Below, one piece after another: positions 38,149 to 49,775 of a stretch of DNA of 64,000 bases. Source of the stretch: Nannobrachium achirus (taxonomy: Eukaryota; Chordata; Actinopteri; Myctophiformes; Myctophidae); contig OY997644.1 in the NCBI GenBank assembly GCA_963921795.1, positions 661,753-725,752 on the forward strand, given 5' to 3'. The notes beneath the pieces are model-generated. The model saw nothing but the letters and a program-made list of their open reading frames with translations, was not told the DNA's origin and did not search any database. The first letter of the stretch is position 1; every line of letters begins with the position of its first letter. Position numbers and translations under genes: made by a program.

Positions 38149-40496
38149 TAACCATGGCAAACTGTCAACTGCCCGTATGTCTTGATAATTGGTAAAACAA
38201 ACTTTTGGCCTATTTGTGGAGATAAGCGACCAACGGTCGCTTATCTCCCGATTAGGGAGTCTTACTGGTATCAAAACGTCCACCGGCCGTCGGTCGGTCG
38301 GTCGGTCGGTCGGTCACACGTCACACGTCACACCTTTGCCCTGCTCATATCTCCGCATCAGTATGACATCACACTGCTGACATCAGTATGACATCTCACT
38401 AAGTCTGACCTCACAAGCCCCATATTTGGACACGAACAACATATAACTCCATATGTTAAACAGTTGGTTGCTAGGGTAAAAAACATGGTTGCAATGGTAA
38501 ACAGCTGGTCTCAATATATTGAATCCACTTTCACGATGTAAAGTCCAGTTCAACATTTCAAACACCAAAAATGGTAAAATACCAAACAATACAGGTTCTC
38601 AGGGTTCTTGAAGATCAAGAGTCTTGGTCAAATACTTCTGTTGGTTTCTGCACTGATCATCTATCTATAAATGCGAGAAGTCTCTGCGTGTGTGTCTGTC
38701 TGTCTGTCTGTCTGTCTGTAATCCGCGTATCTCGAGAACCGTTCGTCCCACCGGCTTCAGATTCGGCACGCGCGTTCCCCGCCGCGGCACGGAGTGCAGT
38801 GCCGGGTCTCGACCCGACCCGACGCGCGGTTTTCCCGAACCGGCGCGAAACGTTCGGAATCTCCTTATGCGGGGTTGATTGTTGACATCAGGCTGTTCCG
38901 GAGGAAAACGGCGAAAGCTCTGACTCATTGTGACATCACTTCATAAAAGGCTCTGACATCACGTACGCCACATGAGTCAACAAAAAATCTCTGTGAGTAT
39001 GTATGTATGTATGTAATCCGCGTATCTCGAGAACCGTTCGTCCCACGGGCACGCGCATTCTCCATATATGGGCATAAAATGAATGCCCCCATATATGGGC
39101 ATAAAATGGATTGCAGACAGACAGATACAGATATCTCCGTATATGGACATAAATGGACACAGGCAAACAGATGTTCAAAACGGGTCCTATGACAACAGGT
39201 ATAATGAGGTTTGCATTAAAGGGGGAACCGGCACTGTGTCTGCAACACAGTTGGAGGCACAGACAGATACTCCATATATGGGCATAAAATGGACGCAGAT
39301 AGACAGATATCTCCATATATGGGCATAAAATGGACCCAGAACTATAACTGCAGTGATCTCCATATATGGACATAAAATGGACGCCGACAGACAGACAGAC
39401 AGATACAGATATCTCCATATATGGGCATAAATGGACACAGGCAGACAGATGGTCAAAACGGGTCCTATGAAAACAGGTATAATGGGGTTTGCATTAAAGG
39501 GCGGGGCATTCATTCCCTATTTACATTGTTCCGAGTTGGCCAGGTCGCCGACTAGACGCTTCTAGTTTATACAATTCAGCTGTGTTTGCTCGTGTCATCA
39601 TGATGAGGTCATAAATCAGCCATGCCCAAATATAGAATTTACGGGTTTACATGCTTACTCAGTTATTCGTTATGTGAAAGTCCTATGACGTCTATGATAT
39701 CTGACATCATCATACATACATTCCCTTTTATGCCCATAAATGGAGATCCCCTCTGTAGAACCAGCCACTGACATCACTGTAATGTCAGGGGAACCAAATC
39801 CCTTTTATGCCCATATATGGAGATCCCTGTGATGCCAGGGGAACAAATCCCTTTTATGCCCATATATGGAGATATGGAGATCCCCGTGTTGCCAGGGTAA
39901 CCAAATCCATTTTATGCCCATATATGGAGATCCCTGTGATCCCTGCAGGGTCATATATGGAGATCCCTATGTCATCAATATTAAGCCCATATCTGTGAAT
40001 ATCTATGGGTACCAGATGTCTCCATATATGGTTAAATGGTCCGATATACATCACTGGCCAGAAGACCAAGAAATGGTGCAACCTCGCCCTTTGCTTTTCT
40101 CCCTTAGGCATCTTACTGGTAGGTAGTTTAATGAGGAATGCAGTATGGTGGTAGGTAGGTAGTTATGGCCTTTGATGTAAGATTTTCACTTTCTAGGATA
40201 ACTATATTTGCTATTCCCAGATGATGCCCTTTTAGGGTACCCCTCGTGCCCATATATGGAGATCCCCAGGCTTTACTAATTAACATAAGTTTTATGCCCA
40301 TATATGGAGATCATTGTCCCAATGTCATCAGATATATGGGCATAAATGGACACAGGCAAACTAGATGGGCTGTATGGATATCCAGATGTGTGATGTAAGT
40401 GTTTTATTCCAAATGTGGCACCCCACAGACATATTTCCAGAAACAAAATCCCTTTCATGCCCATATATGGAGATTTCTGATGTCATCAATCCCAGG

Positions 40497-40735
40497 CCCT
40501 GTAAAAAACATGGTTGCTATGGTAAACAGTTGGTTGCTAGGGTAAACAGTTGGTTGCTAGGGTAAGAAAACATGGTTACTATGGTAAACAATTGGTTGCT
40601 AGGGTAAACAGTTGGTTGCTAGGGTAAAAAAACATGGTTGCTGTGGTAAACAGTTGGTTGCTAGGGTAAACAGTTGGTTGCTAAGGTAAAAAACATGGTT
40701 GCTATGGTAAACAGTTGGTTAGTAGGGTAAACCTT
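40497..40735 (+). repeat. Minisatellite of GGTTGCTAGGGTAAA units
   Basis: Alternating units ACATGGTTGCTATGGTAAA and CAGTTGGTTGCTAGGGTAAA, about eleven in all. A shorter copy is at 38458-38510. Confidence 0.93.
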
Positions 40736-40899
40736 CAATGATTTTGACATCTTGTTACTAATCTGTCGGTAGATAATGCCGGTCTTATATAAGGGTCATT
40801 TGTGTACGGTGTGATGTCATACTGATGTCAGCAGTGTGACAGGAGATAAGCGACCGTCGCTTATCTCCCGATTAGGGAGTCTTACTGGTATAACATGGT

Positions 40900-42140
40900 T
40901 CTATTGTGAAAATAGCCAATCTACATGCTCACAACGCCTCGTTGCAGGTAAACTTGGCATCTTAGTAAACGTGCCACAATGAACAATAAAAAATGCATTG
41001 CACCTGTGCAGCTGACTTGCGGAACCTGGGAATATACCATGTTGTCAAGATGGGGAGAATATAATTATAATACCTTGTTAAAGTGACCATTGTTACATTT
41101 TGCATTTGTAGTTATTATAGTTATGTAATTTAACATAACCAGCACAGACACAGAGACATTCATGGATTTATATTTAAAAGTAACTTTTATTCTCCCCCCT
41201 GGACCCAGGGTATGGCAGCTGCATACCCCTACCATACCCAATTGACGCCCCTGACTGTAGGCCTACTTGTTTTTATTGTGCTGTGCTGTGCTGTGTTGTG
41301 TAGTGTTATAATGTGTGTGATTGCGACCATAGGTAGATTTAGCTAAAATGGCCATTCAGATTGAATAACTTCATTAGCTATGTCATATAATGATGTCATA
41401 AAGCAACATCATTATTATTACATCAGATGTAATTGTCCTTTTAAATGTTGTTATTGTATTTTCAAACACAACACCATTCAGCAACTTCTGGAAACATTTT
41501 GAACTACCTTTTAACAACCTCTATTGTAAACTAGAAAAGTATTGTTCCTTCGAAACAATTGTGGGCTCGCTTCAAGCTGGAAAACAATGGCTATAAAAGC
41601 ACAAAATGTCAAGATTGCAGGCAATAAAATGGTAATTGAATTACAATGCAGACAAGCAGAGTTATTACATGAACTTAACAGTATGGACAATTAAATAAAA
41701 CAATATATGTATACAGTAGCTGCAACAGTGTTCCTGAACCTTTCATGACAATCGGATGCTGCATGTGTTATTTTAAGGCATTTTTTTTAAAATGTGTTGT
41801 CCTGCTGGTGGCCAATGTGAGAAGGGTGGCATACCATTTTCTTTTTTTAATGGAAACCAGTGAGATACAGTACATGGGACATTTGTAGTTGCTTAAAAAA
41901 AAGCTACACAGAATACTTTCAAAATACATATTTGAAATACCTGATACAAACATATATAGATGCATTATGAGTTTCTACTTTCTAGATCATATTTCATCAT
42001 TTCAAAAAGGATATAGGTGGTCAACAAGGTCACTACACATCTAAGATGTGTTGTGAGCTGCTATTGCTTAAAAATAGATCTATTTTAATGTTTGTTTCTA
42101 CATTCATTCTCAATGATTGACAATCATGCAAATATAATAT
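40900..42140. other. Intergenic with half palindrome
   Basis: TGTGAAAATAGCCAATCTAC with ATGCTCACAACGCCTCG (40914-40950) is the left half of the dispersed hairpin; the right half is missing. The rest is AT-rich and unrecognised. Confidence 0.5.
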
Positions 42141-42144
42141 AATA

Positions 42145-42614
42145 TCACAGTAATTGGCTGACATTATTGTGAATTGAGGAAAGGAATGCAATACATATCA
42201 GTGGATGGACATGAAAGGTACCTCCCCATGATCCCATCTCTCTTGTTTGTAATAGTCTCTGATTTTGACTTATAGTATATCCCTCTTTCAGGAAGATATT
42301 AGCCATGGACATATAGACAAGACTTCTGGGAGGGAATGGAGCATCTCTTGAAGTCATCTTTGTCAGACTGGTATCATTATCCAAAACTGTATCCAAGTTG
42401 ATGTAACCCACAGTGTTGCTGGCCTCTCTACACACCCTTGGACTCTGCGTTGTGTTTTTAGTATTAATGAGATGGGGTGTTGTGCGGAGAGAAGGGACAC
42501 TGGACACAGTGGTTCTTGATCGTGGTTGAGACTGTTGGTACATTTATTGCTGACAAATTCACAGGTTGGGCTGCTGATATTGGCTGTAGGCTCTTTCAAC
42601 ACAAAGAGAAACAT
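42145..42614 (-). other. Open frame of unknown origin beside the gypsy LTR
   Basis: The minus strand holds a frame of 132 codons (42543-42145) with ordinary protein composition (YINLDTVLDNDTSL, MANIFLKEGYTISQNQRLL). It is not recognised. The sequence just upstream (42610-42588) repeats 23 bases of the neighbouring LTR-like region ending in GTGTTGAAAG. It may be an exon or a retroelement-linked gene; there is no family evidence. Confidence 0.3.
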
Positions 42615-43085
42615 TCCCCAGTAAATAATTTGTCATTTTGCAGTAATATTAAACAGAATAAGCTACTGTAACACTGTGTGTAAAGTAGTGTAAAAACGTT
42701 CACAATTCCCATTCAATAAGGTCTCTTCTTAATGCACATCAAACTGGCCAACTTACATCAATTATTAAAGTACAAAAACGAAGTGCAGATTATTCAGAAT
42801 TACATCAAAACATAGTTAAGCATCTTAGCTCACTCTGCAAGGCAACAACATAAATCAATGGCCGTTTTTAACTATATTTATATTACAAATTGTTCAGACA
42901 GTCATAAAAGCAGTGCTCACCTTTCAACACAAAGAGAAACATTACCAAAGATGGCGCCAGCAGCTCCTAGTAAAACTGAACTACGGTGCCCAGAAAGGGA
43001 CAAAAAGGTAATGTTTGCTTAGACCACAGGTGCATGACCTTCACAACAGTGACACCTGCTGACATAAATAGGCCACTGCCTTACA
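42615..43085 (-). mobile_element. Gypsy 3' LTR (left end uncertain)
   Basis: On the minus strand a polypurine tract AAAGAAGGGGTAGA stands directly before TGTAAGGCAGTGG (43085 downward), the expected LTR start, about 100 bases after the pol stop. I could not fix the far end because no 5' LTR copy is present for comparison. Confidence 0.6.
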
Positions 43086-43182
43086 TCTACCCCTTCTTTA
43101 ATTGATGGCGTCTCTGCCATCAGACCACACAAAAACTAAAACAAGTGCCACCCATTAACCAAAAAGTGTGTTTGTGTGTGCG

Positions 43183-46100
43183 TTACATATGCTCAGGTGG
43201 TCCTGTTGCTTTGGCCCTCTGCCACAACTTCCATCCCCTTTCTATCTTCTGCTGTTCCTCATCAGATCTCAAGACTTGTGAGCATAGTCTCTTTGGGGGT
43301 CGCCGATTCCTCGGCGGGTTCCTCCTTGGAGCATCGGGCCCTGGAGGTGGGTTGGCACCACTAACGGCTACATCTGCCTCCCCTCCATCACTCACTTGCT
43401 CAAGTTCCTCATCCACTTCCTCCATCCTTGTGTGTTCATCCTGCCCGTTTGGTGTCTTTGGTACAGTGTTCTCCACAACTGCTTCTGTATCATCCATCTC
43501 ACATTCCTCTTCTGTACCTGCCTCAGTCTCTCCTCCAAACTGATCCAGCATTCCCTCTGTATCCTCTCTTTCCCAATCCCCTTCCACATCTGACTCAACA
43601 TCCTCTCTTATCACTTCACCGGCCTGCTCCACTGGAAGAAACATACACTGTGTTAGGAGGTTGCGGTGGACCACTCTCTCTTTTTCACCATCCTCCTGTC
43701 GTATCACATACACAGGTATATTGGGTTGCTTCTTCACCACAATGTATGGACGTGACTCCCATCTGTCTCCAAGTTTCTGCCGCCCTTCCACATGACACCT
43801 TTTGACAAGGACTCGGTCCCCCGGGCTGAAGACTTGACTCTTTGCTTTTTGGTCATAATATTTTTTCTGCTGGTCCTTCGCATGGTGAGACGTCTGATTA
43901 GCCTGGGCATATGCCTCATGCAGAGTTTGGACGTACTCACTATATTCACCTTGCTCATCGGTGGTAGTAAGCCCAAAGATCAGGTCCACTGGAAGCCGGG
44001 GGTGCCTACCGAACATCAGGTAGTACGGCGTGTATCCCGTCGAGTCGTGTCGTGTGCAGTTGTAGGCATGCGTCATCGCATCCAGATGCTCATGCCAGCT
44101 GGGCTTCAGGTGGGGCTCTAGTGTGCCCAGCATGTCCATGAGGGTCCGGTTGAACCTCTCAGTGGTCCCATTGCCCATTGGGTGGTAAGGGGTGGTGTGG
44201 GTCTTAGTGATGCCAGTACACTTGCACAGCTCCTTCACAATAGCACTTTCAAAATTGCGTCCTTGGTCAGCGATCAATTTTGCACAAAAACCGAACCGGC
44301 AGAAGAAGTTTTTCCACAGTACTTTAGCCACTGTGTTGGCCTTTTGGTCTTTAGTGGGGTAGGCCTGGGCATAGCGGGAGAAGTGGTCAGTAACAACGAG
44401 CACATTTTCGATGCCGCCCTTTGACTTCTCCAGCGTCAAAAAGTCCACACACACCAGTTCCATGGGGGCACTGGTGTGAATACTGACTAGGGGAGCCCTG
44501 AGGCCTGCAGTTGGGGTCTTTCTGAGGCAGCACCTCTCGCACTGCTCACACCAAGCCTTGATTTCCTGAAACATTCTTGGCCAGTAGAATCTCTCCCTTA
44601 TCATCTGCAGCGTCCTCTCGAATCCCAAGTGCCCTGAGTCATCATGAAGAGCAGTCTTGACAGATGTGCGCAGTCGTTCCGGCAGTACAAGCTGCTCCAC
44701 TTCTCCCCTTTGGCTGTCATGTACACAGCGGTACATGATACCATCCCGTATCACTAACCTCCTCCACTCCTTTAAGAGAAGGCACATTTGCCCTCCACCA
44801 CTGACCCTCTCACTGCGACGTGGCTTCTGGTTCAGGCTCTTAAAGTGCAGGACAGGGCCGATGCCCCGATCTTCCTTCTGCCCCGCCCGGATCTCCTGTT
44901 TAGTCATGGCAGGTAATGACTCTGTCCCCACATCCATGTAGGGCTCACTGGGCTGGAGTTGTGGCTCCAGGGGGTCAGGTTCCTCTGGGGCAGTAGTGCT
45001 CTCAACCGGGGAGCTCACTGGTTCTAGAGTGGGCTGGTTCCCTTCACTGTCTCGTTCACTGCCCCTCACCCGCTGAGGGAAGGTGTGTAGGACTTGTGTG
45101 ACCTCCTGGTTGGACATACGGGAGAGTGCGTCTGCATTTGCGTTACTCTTTCCTCTTCTATAGTGGATGTCAAAGTCGAACGCCGACAGTCGAGACACCC
45201 ACCGCTGTCCTGTAGCATCCAGCTTTGCTGTGGACATCACATACTTGAGGGGGTTGTTGTCTGTCTGGACTGAGAACCTCCGACCATAGAGATGGTCGTA
45301 GAACTTATCTGACACCGCCCACTTAAGAGCGAGGAACTCAAGTTTGTGTGCCGGATACCTGGTCTCTGCTGGGCTCAAGCCACGGCTGGCGTAGGCTATG
45401 ACTCTCTCGACTCCACCCTGGACTTGAACCAAGACAGCGCCAAGCCCCTCACCTGACGCATCAGTTTGGAGCACAAAGGGCAGGCTGAAATCTGGATACC
45501 CCAGCACAGGCGCAGTCGTCAACTTCCCTTTCAGTGTCAGAAAGGCCTCCTCACACTCATTAGTCCACACAAAGGCTGGCTCAGGACCCAGGCTTTTCTT
45601 TCCTCCTCTCTTCTTCTTTCTGGGGTCACCGCTGGTGAGACGGTACAGAGGTGCTGCTGTCATGGAGTAGCCATTCACATACCTTCTGTAATAGCCGGCT
45701 AGGCCCAAGAATTGGAGCACTTCTTTCCGATTTGTGGGCCTCGCCCAGTCCTTGACCCTGCTGATTTTCTCTGGGTCTGTCCTGATGCCCTCTGCAGAGA
45801 CCAAATGACCCAAATACTGCACCTCCTTTCTCACGAGCTGGCACTTCGAGGGCTTCAACTTCAACCCATGCTCCTTGAGTCGATCAAACACAAGCTGTAA
45901 CCTCTCCAGGTGCTCGTCAAAGGTTTTGGAGAATATGATGAGGTCATCCAGATAAATCAGGAGGTGAGTGAAGTTCATATCTCCAAAGCAGCAGGTCATT
46001 AGTCTCTGGAAGGTGGACGGAGCGTTCTGTAGCCCAAAGGGCATTCTGTTGGCTTCAAACAGCCCCATGGGAGTGCTGAATGCAGTCTTGTGTTTGTCGT

Positions 46101-46341
46101 GCTCCGCCACCTCCACCTGCCAGTAACCAGACGTGAGGTCAAGGGTGGAGAAGTACTTTGCTTGTCCCAGGGCCTCCAGGGCCTCATCAATTCTGGGCAG
46201 GGGAAATGCGTCTCTGGTGCTGTAGGAGTTCAGCTTTCTATAGTCAACACAAAGCCTTAGTGACCCGTCTTTCTTGGTTACAATCACTACTGGTGAAGCA
46301 TATGGGCTCTTACTAGGCCTGATGACCCCTGTTGTCTCCAT
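43183..46341 (-). CDS. Ty3/gypsy pol polyprotein (reverse transcriptase to integrase)
   Basis: A 1052-codon frame without stops. In order: reverse transcriptase (CVDYRKLN at 31-38, YLDD at 130-133), RNase H (TDASGEGLGAVL at 293-304, QTDNNPLKY at 359-367, NADALSR at 402-408), and the integrase zinc finger H-H-C-C (GHLGF near 570, CEQCERC at 598-604). The integrase core has D633 (CVDF), D692 (ADQG) and E728 (NGTTERFNR) with the usual 35-residue D-E spacing. A GPY/F-like module (WESRPYIVV) and an acidic, proline-rich tail ending in EHM follow. Protease, gag and the first part of the reverse transcriptase are missing: homology starts at the first codons and the sequence upstream (46342-46384) is unrelated. 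The element is thus 5'-truncated and cannot copy itself, though the open frame points to a recent insertion. Confidence 0.97.
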   Translation of the reverse strand: METTGVIRPSKSPYASPVVIVTKKDGSLRLCVDYRKLNSYSTRDAFPLPRIDEALEALGQAKYFSTLDLTSGYWQVEVAEHDKHKTAFSTPMGLFEANRMPFGLQNAPSTFQRLMTCCFGDMNFTHLLIYLDDLIIFSKTFDEHLERLQLVFDRLKEHGLKLKPSKCQLVRKEVQYLGHLVSAEGIRTDPEKISRVKDWARPTNRKEVLQFLGLAGYYRRYVNGYSMTAAPLYRLTSGDPRKKKRGGKKSLGPEPAFVWTNECEEAFLTLKGKLTTAPVLGYPDFSLPFVLQTDASGEGLGAVLVQVQGGVERVIAYASRGLSPAETRYPAHKLEFLALKWAVSDKFYDHLYGRRFSVQTDNNPLKYVMSTAKLDATGQRWVSRLSAFDFDIHYRRGKSNANADALSRMSNQEVTQVLHTFPQRVRGSERDSEGNQPTLEPVSSPVESTTAPEEPDPLEPQLQPSEPYMDVGTESLPAMTKQEIRAGQKEDRGIGPVLHFKSLNQKPRRSERVSGGGQMCLLLKEWRRLVIRDGIMYRCVHDSQRGEVEQLVLPERLRTSVKTALHDDSGHLGFERTLQMIRERFYWPRMFQEIKAWCEQCERCCLRKTPTAGLRAPLVSIHTSAPMELVCVDFLTLEKSKGGIENVLVVTDHFSRYAQAYPTKDQKANTVAKVLWKNFFCRFGFCAKLIADQGRNFESAIVKELCKCTGITKTHTTPYHPMGNGTTERFNRTLMDMLGTLEPHLKPSWHEHLDAMTHAYNCTRHDSTGYTPYYLMFGRHPRLPVDLIFGLTTTDEQGEYSEYVQTLHEAYAQANQTSHHAKDQQKKYYDQKAKSQVFSPGDRVLVKRCHVEGRQKLGDRWESRPYIVVKKQPNIPVYVIRQEDGEKERVVHRNLLTQCMFLPVEQAGEVIREDVESDVEGDWEREDTEGMLDQFGGETEAGTEEECEMDDTEAVVENTVPKTPNGQDEHTRMEEVDEELEQVSDGGEADVAVSGANPPPGPDAPRRNPPRNRRPPKRLCSQVLRSDEEQQKIERGWKLWQRAKATGPPEHM

Positions 46342-46384
46342 CTATAGTCAATGGCAAAATAAATTGTTTTCAAAATAATTAGGT

Positions 46385-47847
46385 CTGGACATTAGATAGA
46401 TAGATAGATACCTTTATTATCCCAAGGGGGAAATTTAGTTGTCCAGTAGTATCAGTAGCACAGCAGTATACAGTTATTTACAAAGTTACAGAGACGTAAG
46501 AAAGATAGATAAGAGGGGAAAAAACAAAAAACAAAGACAAGAGCAGTACAGTACCAATAAGGGGAAGGTGCATCACTAGAGGGGGCGAATAATATATAAG
46601 TATATATACATAGTGTCTTGCAAAAGAGACCATAGCAGTCAATGCTAGTTAGTGCAAACAAGTATCTCACTGTCATTGTTAAACAAAGCAAAAAATACTC
46701 AGAAACTACCAACACTAACAACCTAATAGTGCAGTGTCAAAAAATCAGTGCGAAAAAATAAGAAACTAGGAAGCGTGTCACCGCAAGGCGCACATGAGCA
46801 CTCTTCCTGGAAGGTCCTTAGAGGTCAAAGTCAATACAGCAATTGTTCCTTAGAGGTCAAAGTCAATACAGCAATGGTTCCGTAAGTCTAAGTTAGGAAG
46901 GGAAACCTTTTCAAGCGTCCGTTATGTGTCTCGTTGTACAGCTTAAGGGCAGCCGGTACAAAAGATTTTCCTAATCTCTCACATCTCCGTACTGGGTAGG
47001 TAAAGCGGTCGTATCCTCTCTTACTCCAGTAACTGGTGATCTCTAGATGGAGGGGGTGGGAGGGGTTCTCCAAGATGGAATCTAGCTTCTTCGCAGTGCG
47101 CACCCTGGTTACTTCCTCCACCCCCTGCAGAGAGGACCCCACGACAGAGCCTGCTTTCTTCACCAGTCTGTTTAGGTTAAACGTGTCACCTGCTCTGTTG
47201 TTGCCACCCCAGCATGTTATGCCAAAAAAGAGGACACTTGCCATGACAGACTGATAGAACATCTGTAGCATCCTATTGCACACCCCAAACGATCTCAGTC
47301 TTCTCAGGAGGAACAGCCTGCTTTTCCCCTTGCTGTGAATCGCCTGTGCGTTGTCCGACCAGTCCAGTGAACTATTCAGGTGTACTCCGAGGAATTTGTA
47401 GTTATCCACGAGCTCAACCACCTCACCGTTAATGGTGCTTGGCACCGGGGGGGCTCTCTTGGAGGTGCGGAAATCCACCACCATCTCCTTAGTCTTGCTT
47501 GCGTTGAGCTTGAGATGGTTGTCCTCGCTCCACTGCACAAAGTCCCTAACCACACCATCGTGCTCAGCCGTGTTGTCACCCGAGATCTTGCTGATCACTA
47601 CGGTATCATCTGAGAACTTCTGCAGATGACAGGTCTTGGAGTTGAAGCGGAAGTCCGATGTATAGAGAGTGAACAGGAAGGGTGAGAGCACAGTTCCTTG
47701 AGGGGCCCCCGTGTTGCTCACCAGCACATCGGACCGACAGCCCTGCAGTCTCACAGACTGTGGTCTTTCTGAAAGGTAGTCTGTGATCCATGCCACAAAG
47801 CCCTTGTCCACCCCCATCAGCGTAAGCTTCTCCGCAAGCAGAGACAT
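46385..47847 (-). mobile_element. L2-type LINE, 5'-truncated
   Basis: The frame 47847-46888 (319 codons) covers the C-terminal two thirds of a reverse transcriptase: GAPQGTVLSPFLFTLYTSDF, then KFSDDTVV (FSDD at the usual FADD site), LKLNASKTKEMVVDF and NYKFLGVHL, ending with the C-terminal region FTYPVRRCERLGKSF. The 3' region ends in CCCCTTGGGATAATAAAGG and a TATC microsatellite (46415-46393), the tail of fish L2/CR1-like LINEs. It lies against the broken 5' edge of the gypsy element in the same orientation. The 5' part with the endonuclease is absent. Confidence 0.93.
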
Positions 47848-47849
47848 TG

Positions 47850-48289
47850 TTTTTACACTTCTACTGTAAAGGCTGTTAAATGGATTTTTACATTAAATGC
47901 TCTCAGAACCTGTGATCTATTTGTTCACATTTGAACTGATACAGTATTTATCAGTTTTGTTGGTAGATGGAAGCTCATATGCACAGATGGTTCTCTTTAC
48001 AGTGTGTTAAGGGCAATGGCAACATGTTTCATTATAGAAGCATATGCAGTCAAAACTTCCCCTCCAGCTGAATTGAGCCTGTGAAATATGTACTGATTAA
48101 TGCTTAGCCATTTCGGTCTACAATGTATTTATTGTGCATTTTCCAAGTTAGATAAATAAATGTATAGATAAAAGTTTGTATTGTATGCCTTACAGTTCAA
48201 GATGCCAAAATGTGAAGTGGCCTCCTGATGTTACTGTAAATGCAAAGTGTATTGCCGACTGGTCCCATGCTGCCTGGGATTAACTGCTC

Positions 48290-48340
<51 letters not shown>

Positions 48341-49060
48341 GGTGTTAAATAATCCACCCCTCCTGACCATTCTGGTCTGGCAGAGATAATAATTGTACAA
48401 TCGTATAAAGACAACTAAATTATACTGCAACTTAAGACAGATGAAATCCATTAATCAGAAATGTGTCTACCCATGTTATAACTCAACATACCGTTCTCTT
48501 AAATAATACATTGTAAATATAAAAATATATGAAAACGTTGTCGTATTTCATTGATCAAAATCCATTAAAGATTACAATTGCTTAATCACAGTGTGTTATC
48601 ACTGAACAATAAGACAAAGAAACAAAAGGAACTATAGCCTACATTTGACATGCTCACCCTAACAACCCATATTCCTTGTTAAGTAGTACAAACTTAAAGC
48701 AGTGACTACAGATGATCACTGCTTGTAATGTTACATAAATAAACACAATAAATATCAAAGCACATCGACCATTTATGAACCCTCATTATCATACATTACA
48801 AAGTGTATGCATATGAATGGGTACTTTCAAGAGCCATTGACTCACCGAGACACAAAACTGCAAACTGGCTCATAAACTTGGACCCCAGTCACCAATGTGG
48901 CTTCACACTTCATGTTCTGTGCACTAGACATAACCACAGTCATGTTGCCTCATTTAGTTACTCAGATTAACAATACATATCGTAACAATAAACCAACAGG
49001 CACATACAGTCATAGAGCAAGGCAAACTTCATTTCATTGATTGATTTAACAACTGGACTG
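47850..49060. other. Intergenic, one microsatellite
   Basis: GACA repeats at 48294-48341. Otherwise AT-rich unique sequence with no gene seen. Confidence 0.5.
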
Positions 49061-49062
49061 GT

Positions 49063-49700
49063 GTGCGACATGTTAACATGGACCAGGACCACGGCGCATG
49101 CTGTTTTGCACCTCACAGCGCTCACACGCTGTCACTGTCAATGCTGACTGTGAAACCAACCCATGGTAGCCTGGTGGGCGAGGCTAATGGTAGCCTACAG
49201 TCAAACAGGGCTGCCAAGTCTCACGCTTTGAGCGTGAGAGACACGCAATTTAACCTCTTCTCACGCCACACGCCACACTTGTCATTTCTCACGCATTTTT
49301 ACAGACATCCCACCAACCTCTCCCGAAAGTTGCGGGGGTTTTCTCACTCGGTAAAAGTCGCACGGAGAATTCTAAGCGCAGTGAATGCAGCTGCACTGCT
49401 CCTCCACTCTCTCTCCCCTCTACACATACACACATGCAGGCGACGGAGCGAGAGAGAGAGAGCCCTACAGACGGCCGTTGCTGCGAGCTAGCGGGGCCGG
49501 GGATCGCGCCGCCCCGCGGGGCCGCGGTGGAGAAACACACTCGCTCCGCGAGTATACGCCGAGCGATATTTCACAAAGATGACCACAACAATCCAGCTCT
49601 TGCCTCCCGCGAGCGCATGCACGAACGAGCCCACGCGCAATAATTTCATGGGTTAACACGTATCCACTTGTCTTCAACCCTAATATCCCCTATTCTGAGG
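49063..49700. other. Repeat remnant and CpG-rich block
   Basis: 49205-49290 resembles a widespread fish repeat (CTGCCAAGTCTCACGC ... CTCACGCAT). 49430-49640 is CpG-rich (GCGCCGCCCCGCGGGGCCGC) and could be a promoter island, but no adjoining exon is recognised. Confidence 0.4.
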
Positions 49701-49775
49701 AGGGCTTTAGAAGAGAGGCGGTTTTGAACCAACACTACTACCGGTACTCTACTGGAGGGAAGAATCCCAGTAGCC

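Larger units (their letters stand above)
37370..40895 (+). repeat. Composite repeat mosaic rich in CCATATATGG
   Basis: Starts with a doubled palindrome GCGACCGTCAGGTCGC (37373-37412) and ends with GATAAGCGACCGTCGCTTATC (about 40853-40875) and TTAGGGAGTCTTACTGGTAT. The last module also occurs at 38218-38273. Inside are two GGTC microsatellites each followed by ACACGTCACACGTCACACC (37440 and 38290), a 286 bp tandem duplication, CTGT and GTAT microsatellites each followed by AATCCGCGTATCTCGAGAAC (38718 and 39014), about 18 CCATATATGG palindromes, and a minisatellite. 39651-39772 matches 18733-18842 in the 3.3 kb unit. No convincing protein frame is present. Confidence 0.75.

Noticed and set aside
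39000-40130. Frames with repeated MEI and PYMGIK words in the mosaic
   Set aside because: Translations of the CCATATATGG repeat on both strands; not protein-like.
43145-45900. Several plus-strand frames of 60-130 codons
   Set aside because: Shadows of the gypsy pol gene on the other strand.
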